A DNA stretch of 20,489 nt, taken from NCBI GenBank assembly GCA_001931905.2, contig MSJI02000555.1, positions 1-20,489 on the forward strand, given 5' to 3'. The DNA is from Cladosporium sp. IMV 00045 (Eukaryota > Ascomycota > Dothideomycetes > Cladosporiales > Cladosporiaceae). Below are positions 9,622 through 18,945 of this stretch, piece by piece. Within the stretch, counting starts at the first letter, position 1; each line of letters starts with the position of its first letter. The notes beneath the pieces are model-generated. The model was not told where the DNA came from and did no database searches. It worked only from the letters and a program-made list of their open reading frames with translations. Made by a program: the position numbers and the translations under genes.

Positions 9622-10944
9622 ATGCCGAACGACATGAGCTTCAATCTGAGCGCGATGCCTTACAGGAGAAGGAATACTTCCCAGCAAACGCCGCAGCCTG
9701 ATCAATCGTATCCGGACTATACTTTACCTCACGGCCTTCCATCGCAAAACATGCCACTCATGACCGGAACGAGAGAAGCTTCGGCGCCATGGCCTCAACC
9801 GATTCCTTCATCCATTTATGAACCACAAGCGCTCGCGAGAGCTCACCTGTATGGGTCAGCTTCCGAGTACCAGAATCCAGCTGGACCTTGGAGAGCTCCT
9901 AATACCAATCCCGCGGGCTCTGCTTACGTCTCTCCTTACGCAGAGAGATCGCATGCTTCCAATGACAACGCATCAGTAGCAGCCTCTGGGAATTCTGTCT
10001 GGCAGCAACCCAGCCCAGGACTTGCCGATTACCAGCAACTGTCACCAAGTCGATCAGAAGGTAGTTCATGCACGCATGTCTCATCTCTCCCATCACCCTA
10101 CTCGAACCAAGCGTCCTTCGTTAAGGTTGAGGATCAATCCAACACTTCTCCTTACAATGCGCACTACATGTTCGAACGCGCCATGCACAGTGCATCAAGG
10201 TTCCCGCCGTCAGAGAATTACACGACAGACCCGGCGTGGGCGCGCAAACCATACTCTACGTCGATGGGTTCATTCGAGCAGCTCCCCGAAGACATGAATG
10301 CCGCGTACGACTCTGATCGTTCGTACGACATCGATCCGCTTCCAATGAGCCATGACTCACGAATGACGAGCCCGGACGCCCACAACGCGCGAAGCTTCAC
10401 GACACCCGACAATGCAAGGGTACAGTGCGAGACGTGCGGCAAGACGTTCGATGGAATGAGTCGCCTGCGGACTCACATGAACTCCCACGACCCGGAGAAG
10501 AGCAACGCTCACAAGTGCGATTTTGCGGATTGCACTCGCGGATTCGCGAGGAAGACGGATCTATCGCGCCACCGGAAAAGTGTAGGTCACCCTGCGCAAT
10601 TGAAGAAAATCGGTCCCACGGCTTCCAGATCGCTGACACGTCGCAGGTGCACTACAAAGAAAAGGAGCATCAATGCTCCCTGTGCGGCAACACATTCGCG
10701 CGCAAAGATACTCTCACCAGGTAAGAAAGTCCTCCGACACTACTCTCTGCACCTGCGGCTTTGATGACGGCATTCTTACAAAAAATCAACCAGGCATTTC
10801 GCAGACGGCTGCCCGAACCGAACAGAGGTCAAGAAACAGTCGTCTAAGAACCGCCGATCAAGTGCGCATCGCTCGTCATCCTACGTGGCGAACCCGCCGT
10901 CGTCTACGTCGTCTCCACTTCGCTACCCGATGCAATTAAGGTAG
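9622..10944 (+). CDS. C2H2 zinc-finger protein, putative transcription factor
   Basis: Three exons, 9622-10581, 10647-10720 and 10794-10944, give 394 aa. The introns are 65 nt (GTAGGT donor, GCTGAC branch point, CGCAG) and 73 nt (GTAAG donor, CCAG). The start is the first ATG in an upstream-open frame. Residues 1-265 are disordered, rich in Ser, Pro, Asn, Gln and Tyr, as in fungal activator regions. Finger 1 is C269-x2-C272-x12-H285-x3-H289. Finger 2 is C299-x4-C304-x12-H317-x4-H322, its last His coming from exon 2. Finger 3 is C330-x2-C333-x12-H346-x4-C351 (C2HC), split by the second intron. A basic Ser/Lys/Arg tail follows. DNA binding and nuclear location are inferred from the fingers. I recognise no specific orthologue and give no target genes. 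Confidence 0.85.
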
Positions 10945-11464
10945 TAGTGAGGCATGGCTTTTTTGCGGCGGAGGTAGAGGGCACCAGGCCGGGCATCGCC
11001 TAACAGCACAGAGAGTCGTTTGGTGCCTGCCTGGTGGACGTGGAGGATTTGGCAATTTGGACATACATATATATGGGATTGGCGGCTTTGTCTTTTCGGC
11101 GTTTAGCGGCGGTTCTAGAATCGCGATCCTTATGCAGAACTTATGATATCTCATCTCACCTCCCGGATCAAGATTGAGTGATCACGAGGGCAGAGCAGTT
11201 TGCCGGCAGTCGGTCTAGTTCACTAGGTTGCAACGATCTTCCCTTCGACAGGTAGTGACAGACAGTAGTCCCGCGGTCGATCCAACCACACACCCACCCA
11301 CGCACATGGCTATCATCCAACACAATCAAACAAAATCTAGCGCGCAGCTTTCCCTTTCGAAGGAGTCCCTCGCGGATCCTCCACCCGTTTAGCCGCAATC
11401 ACATGAGCGGCGGCTGCTGCGGTTCATACAGGCTGCACACCACTCGGCTCGCTCTGCCGATGTT

Positions 11465-11620
11465 GCGGAGAGAGTGGGAGAGGGTGCATCGGTGCTCAGG
11501 CACAGGGACAAGAAGGACAGGGACAGGGAAGAAGAAACGGGTCCGGCACAGCAGGGCAGGGAAGGGAGTGACAGGCACACAGAGACAGGGCAGAGCAAGG
11601 CGGCGAGAGCTCGAGCCTTG
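11465..11620 (+). repeat. Purine-rich, imperfectly repetitive G/A tract
   Basis: The plus strand is dominated by G and A, with repeated short units such as GGACAGGGACAGGGA (about 11515-11530) and GGGCAGGGAAGGGAG (about 11552-11567). Several GGG runs lie close together, but the loops between some are longer than 7 nt, so any G-quadruplex would be weak. It looks like degenerate simple sequence rather than coding DNA. Confidence 0.45.
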
Positions 11621-12185
11621 GATGGATGCATGATGCGGGTGGCACTTTTGTTGGTTCATGGGCAGTCGTAGTGGCGGACCACAGAGGGCAACGGATGTTT
11701 GATTTTTCCGCAGTCGCATCTGGTCGATGGTTTGTTTTTTATATTACCATGTCGAGCCAATGTCGGGTTTGTTGAGGTGACCGGATTCCTTCGCCGGCCT
11801 TTTAAGCGCCGGTGGTTGGATTGCCCAGGAACGCCAGTTGATTTGCACGAGCGGGTTGACATATTATGGCGCGGGCGATCAATCAATTGTTGGCCTTTGA
11901 CGGGCTTTTAGTCATGTGAAGGCGTCGTTCCTTCTCGCACGAATCGCGCTCGTGCGTGCGGACTGGCATTGGAGGAATGAAACGGTGGCATAGATGGTGA
12001 TCCTTCGCTTCTGGTCGTTCAGGTCATGAGATGAGATTGACTAGAGGGTCCCCTCTTTGCCCTCTCTCGTGTCTCGTCAATGCCGAGACGCCTCGACGAC
12101 GCCTACCAGGTGTGATCGGAGCCGGCGTCCGGCATACTCACAGCAAGTGGATACCAGTCGCATTGAAGCGAGGGCATGAAAAGAG

Positions 12186-12221
12186 CCGGTCGACGTCGGT
12201 CCAACAAGCCATATCGACCGG
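12186..12221. repeat. 8-bp inverted repeat in the convergent intergenic region
   Basis: CCGGTCGA (12186-12193) and TCGACCGG (12214-12221) are exact reverse complements with a 20-bp spacer. It could fold as a GC-rich hairpin in a transcript from either strand. No further support for function. Confidence 0.5.
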
Positions 12222-12744
12222 TGAAGGAGGAGGATTTGGCAAAAGTCGCAAGCATATCGTGTGCAAGGGTGAGGTCCGCGGCTCTCGGCGGAAGGAAGCC
12301 GGACCCACAAGCCTCGGCCTTGGGTGAGAGGGCTGCGGTTTTGTGTGACGACCAGGTCACCACTGCAAGTGAGGGCAGGGGGAGCCAGGCCGTGTCGCGT
12401 ATGCCACTGCGAGTCGCTTTTTTGGACCTGTCGCTTTTTCGTTTCCCCCCTCCTCACGGATCGTCAAGCGAGCGAATCAATTAATTGGCTCAATGCCGCT
12501 TTCTGTGTGGTCGATAATGTCCGCCGCCCGAGCGCCTCGGCATGTTCGCTTGCGGTCTTGAGTCGCTGGGATTCGTTCTGGTCTTTTACGTTGCGAGGGC
12601 AATTGGAATGATTGATACAGTGGAGCTCTGGTTGATGAACAGTAGCATCATTGGTGCACTGGTGAACGGAGTCGAAGAAGTGCTGTATGTATTGCAATCA
12701 AAAATCGTCCATTAGTCGGGTCAAGCGTTCATTTCGTCTAAAGA

Positions 12745-14907
12745 TCAAGCACCAACACCAACTGCTGCACCGCCCATGCTCCTCCGCACCCTTTCCCTGC
12801 CCTCCTTCCTCGACGCTTTCGCGACCTGATCCAGCCCTTGAGCGACAAGGCCTTTGAAGTCCACGCCAACTTCGCTCAAGACCTGCGCTTGCTCCCTCAC
12901 CACGCTCACACAGTCGTCCCACACCTCGCTGCCCCACTCGACAGAGCCAAGATGCCTTTGAAGCGCCGCGTTGAACTCGTCCACTCGCTCTTTGGCCCAC
13001 TTAACTGCCGCAGAGCCGGACGTGGAGGGAAAGCTGGCGTTGAATGTGCGGAAGGTGTGGACGAGCATGGTGAATGTGACATAGGACAGGGCGTGCAGGT
13101 ATGGCGGGAGAGCACCCCGGAAAGGCAGCTGTCGCGTGCGCAGACGAAGCGTCTCGGTACGAGCATCGAGGTAGCGCGAGCGTGCTAGCTCTTCGAAGCC
13201 CAAACGTAGCAACCAATGCACATTTTCTCTCGTCTTTTCCGCGCCTCCAGAAGTTTGGGACAACTGGCGAGCGATCGAAGAAGCGAGGCGAGAGGCGCGC
13301 TCGTTGACTTTGGAGGAGATGATTTCCTGCGCGATCGCGTTGCCCTTAATGCTGCGAGCGAGCTTTCGTAGTTTTTCCACCTTGCCAACCGCTTCTTCAA
13401 ACCTCTGCAGGGCGATGTCGATGTCCAGGCCGTCGATCTGGGCTTCTACGTTACGTATGCTTTGCTGGCGACCTTCTGCATCGACGAGAACGGAATTGCT
13501 TCTGTTGAGCCCACCTGACTTCGCCTCGGCGTTGTCGGCGCGTTCCATTGCTGCAGCGGCGGCTTTCTTCAAAGAGCGAGGGTCTTTGCCTGTGAGCATC
13601 GCCAGTTCGTCGACAGCCCTTTCCCGCTCGCCATGTTCAATTGCTGTTTGCTTGCGCAAATCTTCCTGAGCTTTGCGGAAAGCAACGAGCATGCCGGCTT
13701 TCTCGGCCGTGTCTGAAGTGGCATAGGTGAAACTTTCATTCCCAGCGCGGATGTTGATGGCGTTCCTGACGGCATCGTTCTCTTTCTGACGTCCGACGGC
13801 TTGAGCTTGGGTTCCACTGAGATCCGCAAGAGAAACATCTTGCAAGTTCCAACATCTGTCCGCGACCAGCATTGTCTGTGATTGAGGGCTGTACACGCTC
13901 TGGCGATTACTTCTCGGGCTCGAGTTGGAGCCCTGACCGGGCAGCATATCATGGCGTTTCTTCTCGCTGGCAACGAGTAAATGGTCATTGAGAAGGACCA
14001 GCACCACTCGTCTCCTAGGCTTCCAGGTCGCGGCGTTCAATTCTACCCACCTCTGACTCTCCATCACGATATGTCGGCCAGGAAGTGCTGGGAGGTATTT
14101 CTGACTGCCCTCGACTCTCTTCCACAGCGTCTGCAGATGCGTAGTCCACATAGCTTCCAGGTTAGCGACACTGCTCCTATTGGCACGCTTCCTTTCTGCA
14201 AGAGATGCTGCAGTGGAAGTACTGACTTCTGCACCGCCAGAGTTCGTAGCATGGCCCAGAATGCCCGTCAATTCGCCCATGAGTGTCCTCAATGTTTGCA
14301 TTTCCGACTTCAGCTTGTCGGCCTCCTTGGAAATCCTAATGAATTGTGTCCGGTTTTGATAGACATTGTGCTGCAAGTCTGCACTGGTGTGTGCTTTGAG
14401 ATTTTGCAGCTCTTGTTGATATGCCTGAATATCACCCTCAGACGCATCGGCCAGTAGATTTTGAACATACTTGTCCGCCTGAAGCTTGGGGTCTCCAAGT
14501 GCTCGCGCGTCCACTTTGAGTGGCCCAGGCCCGCGACTTTGACTCCGTCCATCTCTTGAAGGGCTTTTGCTCGCTCCTCGGGCGTACTGTGCTGGGATGT
14601 TGGGTAGAGTGGGCACCGGAGGGACAAGTCCAGCTGTTGCGTCCTGGGGTAATGCTGCGAATCGAGTGCTGTATCGTCGCTTGACGAGGTCACTGGTAGT
14701 GTCGCCGCCGCCGCCGCTCGCAAAGCTTGGTCGAGCCTCTCGAGGCCGTGGTACGGTCAGACCGCTTGTTGCTGATCCCGTTCGCTGAGCATCCCATCCA
14801 GAGTCGGTACTGCGATCGCGTGGCTGTATCTGTCTCGGTGCGGATATGGTTGGGCGGGTGGTCGTTTTCTTCCGCCGCAGCGATAGCCCTTTCTTGTCTT
14901 CTGACAT
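12745..14907 (-). CDS. EXO84: Exocyst complex component Exo84
   Basis: A single uninterrupted 720-codon frame. The N-terminus (SLRRKK followed by about 120 disordered Ser/Pro/Arg-rich residues) is typical of filamentous-fungal Exo84 and supports this start. A coiled-coil exocyst segment (about 140-225, with DKYVQNLLADASEGDIQAYQ) is followed by a PH domain (about 270-415, containing RRRVVLVLLNDHLLVASEKK and the closing helix AGMLVAFRKAQEDL). The PH domain carries a disordered insert at about 320-345. A C-terminal helical-rod region (about 487-700) follows. Exo84 is one of eight subunits of the exocyst, which tethers secretory vesicles to the plasma membrane at sites of polarised growth, in fungi mainly hyphal tips and septa. 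It diverges from TOM20 over 343 bp and converges on the gene-poor region. No frameshift or missing part seen. Confidence 0.93.
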   Translation of the reverse strand: MSEDKKGLSLRRKKTTTRPTISAPRQIQPRDRSTDSGWDAQRTGSATSGLTVPRPREARPSFASGGGGDTTSDLVKRRYSTRFAALPQDATAGLVPPVPTLPNIPAQYARGASKSPSRDGRSQSRGPGPLKVDARALGDPKLQADKYVQNLLADASEGDIQAYQQELQNLKAHTSADLQHNVYQNRTQFIRISKEADKLKSEMQTLRTLMGELTGILGHATNSGGAEVSTSTAASLAERKRANRSSVANLEAMWTTHLQTLWKRVEGSQKYLPALPGRHIVMESQRWVELNAATWKPRRRVVLVLLNDHLLVASEKKRHDMLPGQGSNSSPRSNRQSVYSPQSQTMLVADRCWNLQDVSLADLSGTQAQAVGRQKENDAVRNAINIRAGNESFTYATSDTAEKAGMLVAFRKAQEDLRKQTAIEHGERERAVDELAMLTGKDPRSLKKAAAAAMERADNAEAKSGGLNRSNSVLVDAEGRQQSIRNVEAQIDGLDIDIALQRFEEAVGKVEKLRKLARSIKGNAIAQEIISSKVNERASRLASSIARQLSQTSGGAEKTRENVHWLLRLGFEELARSRYLDARTETLRLRTRQLPFRGALPPYLHALSYVTFTMLVHTFRTFNASFPSTSGSAAVKWAKERVDEFNAALQRHLGSVEWGSEVWDDCVSVVREQAQVLSEVGVDFKGLVAQGLDQVAKASRKEGRERVRRSMGGAAVGVGA

Positions 14908-15250
14908 GGCTCAGGTGGTCGTGCTCTGCCGTAGGCGTTATGCCGGGCCGGCTATGAATAATGAGGTGTATATGCACATGTGCTGGCCGATCGGTGCATG
15001 TAGATGGTGGACTAAGCTGAGCTACGCAACGCATCTCCGTAGCTCGACACCCGGGGATCAGGCGGGTTGAACCGCGCGCTGGCAACAAATCTTCGGACAT
15101 GTCCATCGAAACATTGAAACATACAACTGATCACCCTTCACAAAAAACCACACAAAGCCGCCTCGCGCTCATCTTCGCCTTCGTCGCTGGACTCTTCTGA
15201 ATCGGGAAACACTTTTAATCCGACCCGCCGACGCCTCACTCCTCTACACA
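14908..15250. promoter_or_regulatory. Divergent EXO84/TOM20 promoter region
   Basis: These 343 bp lie between two divergent start codons. Two perfect palindromes sit close together 67-87 bp upstream of the EXO84 ATG: GCACATGTGC (14974-14983, with an E-box-like CACATGTG core) and CCGATCGG (14987-14994). The TOM20 side is C/A-rich, as expected of a leader (about 15128-15250). No TATA box is obvious on either side. Confidence 0.5.
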
Positions 15251-15824
15251 ATGGCCTCCCAAAACCAGCAGATCTCGACATCAACTGTCATCCTCGCAAC
15301 CGCCGGTACCCTCGCCGCCGGCGCTCTCGCCTACGCTGTTTACTTCGACTACCGCCGTCGCTCAGACCCCGAGTTCCGCAAGTCGCTCAAGAAGCAACAC
15401 AAGAAGGTGCACAAGGCGAAGGAGGAGGAGGCCAAGGCCGCCGAGCAGGGCCAGAAGGAGAAGATCAAGCAGGCCGTCCAGGAGGCCAACGAGGAGGGCT
15501 TCCCCAGAGACCCCGAGGAGACTGAGGGCTACTTCATGCAGGAGGTCGCTCGCGGTGAGGGCATGTGCCAGGACGGCTCCGACCCCGTCGACGCTGCGCT
15601 GTGCTTCTACAAGGCCCTCAAGGTCTACCCTCAACCCAGAGAGCTCATCACCATCTACGACAAGACTGTGCCCAAGGTATGTAGCAGCGCTTGCGGTCAT
15701 GTGCGGAATCTAGCTAACTCTCCCTCAGCCCATCCTCGACATCCTCGCCGAGATGATCGCCGTCGACCCCAGCATATCCGTGCCCGGCTCCACCGCCGGC
15801 GCAGACTCCTCCAACGTCGAGTAA
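15251..15824 (+). CDS. TOM20: Mitochondrial import receptor subunit Tom20
   Basis: Exons 15251-15676 and 15729-15824, with a 52-nt intron (GTATGT donor, GCTAAC branch point, CTCAG acceptor, phase 0), give 173 aa; yeast Tom20 is 183 aa. Residues about 10-29 form an N-terminal membrane anchor (Ala/Gly/Leu-rich) followed at once by a positive cluster (FDYRRRSD), the topology of an outer-membrane protein with its receptor domain in the cytosol. A Lys/Glu/Ala linker (about 40-80) leads to the receptor domain with its TPR-like helix pair (GSDPVDAALCFYKALKVYPQPRELITIYDKTVPK, cut here into residues about 109-142). Exon 2 adds the conserved PILDILAEMIAVDP. Tom20 binds the amphipathic face of mitochondrial presequences. 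The intron must be spliced: read-through adds about 70 unrelated, Arg-rich residues. Confidence 0.95.
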
Positions 15825-16462
15825 ACCTGTCGACAGGAAAGACTAGGACATATCATAACGATATTGCAGGAAAATGCGCATTTCTGCGCGATGAGTAGGA
15901 GGACGAAGGACGACTAATCCGGATGGAGGTTGCATTTCCTGGCAAGGGGGGGAAATCTTGGACAGCTTTTGAGCTCCGCGATACATATTCTCTCTCTCAA
16001 CTCGCGGCTGTCTGTTGTATACAAGTGTACAATTATTGTCTTTGAAGAAATGTGAAAAGTCTTGTTTCACTGGATACCTTGGTTTACTGTTTACCGGCGG
16101 AATTTGGCGAGGCTCTGCTTGTTGTTTCGGTGGGCGAGAAGGCAACTTCAACCTTGTATTCCCCTTTCATTCAATGCTTGTGTTCTGATATTCTGTATGC
16201 TGCAGGAAGATTTGTATTGATGCCACTCATTGAATTTACATCGGAGCTCTCCACCACAAACGATTGTTCAGACGCCACTCGGCAAGCTTTCGGTACAAAG
16301 AGAGCGCGATGTAACTGTATTCCCGATTGCCGATCCAACAACCTGCGATCTCGGCGATCGTGTTGTTTTATATTCACAGGTATCTATGAAGGTAGTTGCA
16401 GAGCGAACCCGCATTCTGGAACTCCATAAGAGTTGCATTCTTCTGTGGCAGCTGTAGACAGA
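15825..16462. other. Tandem intergenic region between TOM20 and the CoA-transferase gene
   Basis: These 638 bp hold the TOM20 3' UTR and the promoter of the CoA-transferase gene. Two UGUA-containing sites sit together in the likely TOM20 3' UTR: the palindrome TTGTATACAA (16015-16024) and TGTACAATTA (16026-16035). No reading frame here looks real and no RNA gene is recognisable. Confidence 0.5.
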
Positions 16463-17797
16463 ATGGCGTCTTCAAATACATTGCGAAGGCTAAGCCCAAG
16501 GTTAATCGCAACAACTACACCATCAACGACATTCTTGACACGACGACCTGCGATCTTGCAAGAAGCAAGTCGGAAACACTTAATCAAGAAAGACCAAACA
16601 AGATCATTGACCTCAACGCAATCCGTACGGCAAGCCGCATCCACACCAAACGCCACCCTTCCTCTCTCAGGCACACTGGTCGTCGCCCTAGAACAAGCAA
16701 TCGCAGGCCCATTCTGCACCCGCCAACTCGCGGACCTAGGCGCGCGTATAATCAAGATCGAAAGACCCGGACGAGGCGACTTCAACCGCGACCATGACAC
16801 CCGCGTCAACGGCCTCTGCTCGCACTTCGTCTGGACGAACCGCAGCAAAGAATCCCTAGCTCTCGACCTAAAAAACCCCAAAGACCTCTCAGCTCTGAAA
16901 CAACTCCTCGCAAAAGCCGACGTGATGGTCCAGAACCTGGCACCCGGCGCCACGGAACGCATGGGATTGGGCTACGAAACTCTCAAAACCAAACACCCAG
17001 GTCTGATCGTCTGTGACATATCCGGCTACGGCTCCACGGGCCCGTACAAGGACAAGAAAGCCTACGACCTCCTCATCCAGGCCGAAGCGGGCTTTCTCAG
17101 CATCACAGGCTCGCCTGGTCGACCCGCCAAAGCGGGTATTAGTATTGCCGACATCGCTGCGGGCACGACGGCGTACAATAACATCCTCGCGGCGTTGCTG
17201 GCGCGTCACAAGACTGGCAAGGGCTGTAGGCTGGACGTGAGCATGTTGGAGAGCATGGCTGAGTGGATGAGTTTTCCCATGTACTACGCTTACGATGGCG
17301 CTGCGCCGCCGGGTTTGAGCGGCGCGGAGCACGCGAGTATCTACCCGTACGGACCTTTCGAGACTGGAAGTCAGGGTACTGTCATGCTGGGCATGCAGAA
17401 CGAGCGGGAGTGGGGAATTTTCTGCCGTGACATTCTGGGCAGGGAAGAGTTGCTGCAGGACGACAGGTTCGACAACACGGCGAAGAGGAGCACCAATCGC
17501 AAGGAACTCAAAGCGATCATCGAAGACATCTTCCAGAGCGCGGACGCGGAGACTTGGTTGGAGCGCTTGCAGGCTGCAGGGATTGCTAATGCGAAGGTCA
17601 ATGATATGGAGGGGTTGTGGAATCATCCGCAGTTGAAGTTTAGGGAGCGCTGGAGTGAGGTGGATACTAGTCGGGGGAAGATTCCGGCGCTGAAACCTGC
17701 GGGTGCGGCCGAAGGGCTTGCGGTAAGGATGGATCCTATACCTGATGTGGGCGAGCAGGGCGAGGCGATTTTGAAGGAGTTTGGGATTGAGAAGTGA
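16463..17797 (+). CDS. Class III (CaiB/BaiF) CoA-transferase, probably mitochondrial
   Basis: An intronless frame of 444 codons from the ATG at 16463. The first 60 residues are rich in Arg, Ser and Thr, almost without acidic residues, and contain several possible amphipathic stretches, so a mitochondrial presequence is likely. The family III fold follows from about 67: LSGTLVVALEQAIAGPFCTRQ, then LGARIIKIERPGRGD (about 92-106), WTNRSKESLALDLKNP, and GYGSTGP. The expected catalytic Asp is in KKAYDLL (D202); IADIAAG and YPYGPF come later. Such enzymes move CoA between carboxylic acids through Asp-bound intermediates. By resemblance it is nearest the succinyl-CoA:glutarate / formyl-CoA:oxalate group, but the substrate cannot be read from the sequence. 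Codon third positions change from C/A-rich in the first half to G/T-rich in the second. Confidence 0.9.
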   Translation: MASSNTLRRLSPRLIATTTPSTTFLTRRPAILQEASRKHLIKKDQTRSLTSTQSVRQAASTPNATLPLSGTLVVALEQAIAGPFCTRQLADLGARIIKIERPGRGDFNRDHDTRVNGLCSHFVWTNRSKESLALDLKNPKDLSALKQLLAKADVMVQNLAPGATERMGLGYETLKTKHPGLIVCDISGYGSTGPYKDKKAYDLLIQAEAGFLSITGSPGRPAKAGISIADIAAGTTAYNNILAALLARHKTGKGCRLDVSMLESMAEWMSFPMYYAYDGAAPPGLSGAEHASIYPYGPFETGSQGTVMLGMQNEREWGIFCRDILGREELLQDDRFDNTAKRSTNRKELKAIIEDIFQSADAETWLERLQAAGIANAKVNDMEGLWNHPQLKFRERWSEVDTSRGKIPALKPAGAAEGLAVRMDPIPDVGEQGEAILKEFGIEK

Positions 17798-17907
17798 GGT
17801 TTCCGAGGTCATGTACATGAGCACGTAATCAGCAACGAATTGAGAGCATATCTACATTAAACAATAGTCATTCAGGGCGTGTCTGTCATCCACCTCAAAG
17901 CAGTACT

Positions 17908-18945
17908 TTAAACGAGCTTCGCGATCAGCGCATCCATCTGCTGCTCGATATTCTTGAGCCCCTTGATCATGTTCTCGTCAGGACCAGTTCCAGACGTCCA
18001 CTGCGCATGGGCGAAATCGATCAGTTTCACCTTGAAGGCGGGCGGCGGGCCCTCCTCCTCGTCCTCTACTTCCTCGGCTTCACTCTTCGCCACTTCCTGC
18101 GTCGTCGGCGCCCTTTCATCAACCCTGGGAGTCTTCTCCTTGCCGTCGCTCATGAGCGATGAGAGAGTGTCGGCGTCACCCTCGTAAACGATAAGCACGC
18201 TGGCGCTGTACATTCTCGACTCGGCTTTTTCGAGAATGTGACGGGCCTTTGTGATTTCCGCGAGGATGGTCTCGAGCACTTCAGCAGCTTGCTCCGCTTT
18301 GACGCTCGGAGCGAAAAGGGGGGCGAAGAACGTCTCGAAGCCATTGTTGACGTTTTCCGCGGAGAATTTGCGGCCGTAGAATTTGTCGTACGTTTCGAAA
18401 TCCTTGCCGTTATAGACCTTCATGCCAGCGATGCGGAAGTTGAGCGAGCCGCTCGTGGTTTCCGAGGCGACTTTGTCGAGCCTTGCGGCTTTCTCGGACG
18501 CGGTGCCATCGGCATAGAGCCTGGCGCCGAGTTTGAGGTCAAGCACGTTGGGCTGTTTGAATCCGTGCGTCAGGTTTTCTAGAACGATGGCGGACTCGGT
18601 GGCGATTTTGGCGCCGTGCAGTCGCTTGTCTTTGAGCGCTTGTTCCTCTGCAGCGTCTCCGGCGACTTGAGCGACTTGTTCATCGGTGACTGAGGCTGGT
18701 GCACCGAGTGATAGTGTGCCCATGAAGGTGGGCATGAGCTCTGCGAATTCGGGGTGCTCGGCTGCAGTAGTTGTGTAGAAATCGATTTCGGCTTGAACGC
18801 ATGGCTTGATTACCAGCTCGCCAGACTCGTCGGAGAGAACGCCATCGTGCCCGGCCGCGGCGTTTTCGAACGATTTCAGGGTGGAGGCATCGAGTTCTGA
18901 TGCTTGAGTAGAAGCCATGGTTGATGGTGTTGAGTTGCTCGTCAT
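17908..18945 (-). CDS. Inositol polyphosphate multikinase (Arg82/IPMK family)
   Basis: A single-exon frame of 345 codons. The first ATG (18945) has a weak context, while the in-frame ATG at 18918 (codon 10) has an ACCATGG context, so the protein may start nine residues later. The N-lobe motif SGELVIKPC (about 41-49) comes first. The family signature PxxxDxKxG is PNVLDLKLG (P132, D136, K138, G140). A TSGSLNFRIAGMKVY block spans about 164-178, and the metal-binding KLIDFAHA carries D310. An acidic, disordered insert (about 265-300) splits the C-lobe between ASVLIVYEG and IDFAHA. These kinases phosphorylate IP3/IP4 to IP5 in the soluble inositol phosphate pathway; yeast Arg82 also acts with Arg80/Mcm1 in transcription. 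It converges on the CoA-transferase (110 bp between stops) and diverges from the La/Arb1-like gene. Confidence 0.92.
   Translation of the reverse strand: MTSNSTPSTMASTQASELDASTLKSFENAAAGHDGVLSDESGELVIKPCVQAEIDFYTTTAAEHPEFAELMPTFMGTLSLGAPASVTDEQVAQVAGDAAEEQALKDKRLHGAKIATESAIVLENLTHGFKQPNVLDLKLGARLYADGTASEKAARLDKVASETTSGSLNFRIAGMKVYNGKDFETYDKFYGRKFSAENVNNGFETFFAPLFAPSVKAEQAAEVLETILAEITKARHILEKAESRMYSASVLIVYEGDADTLSSLMSDGKEKTPRVDERAPTTQEVAKSEAEEVEDEEEGPPPAFKVKLIDFAHAQWTSGTGPDENMIKGLKNIEQQMDALIAKLV

Larger units (their letters stand above)
10945..12744. other. 1.8-kb gene-poor region between convergent genes
   Basis: This is the longest stretch without a supportable gene. Both flanking genes point into it, so it holds two 3' UTRs and perhaps 1 kb more. 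Reading frames on both strands are short and biased (for example the minus-strand 11399-11719 and 12077-12457). Visible structure: a G/A-rich plus-strand segment (about 11465-11620) with repeated GGGACA/GGGCA units; a hairpin near 11938 (GCACGA, 7-nt loop, TCGTGC); an 8-bp inverted repeat at 12186-12221; AT palindromes such as CAATTAATTG near 12477. I see no tRNA boxes and no transposon ends. A noncoding transcript is possible but unproven. Confidence 0.5.

Noticed and set aside
11465..11620. Stable G-quadruplex in the purine tract
   Set aside because: Four GGG runs occur, but at least one loop in each candidate set is longer than about 10 nt, so a stable structure is doubtful.
11399..11719. 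106-codon minus-strand Pro/Cys-rich frame in the convergent gap
   Set aside because: It is the complement of the G/A-rich tract, so low-complexity Pro/Val/Leu/Cys is expected. No domain, no splice partners, no start context.
16889..17824. 311-codon minus-strand frame opposite the CoA-transferase gene
   Set aside because: It lies antisense to a gene with clear family motifs along its whole length. Its product is Arg/His/Leu-rich without a domain, and it has no start context or spacing of its own. Long shadows are expected in GC-rich coding DNA.
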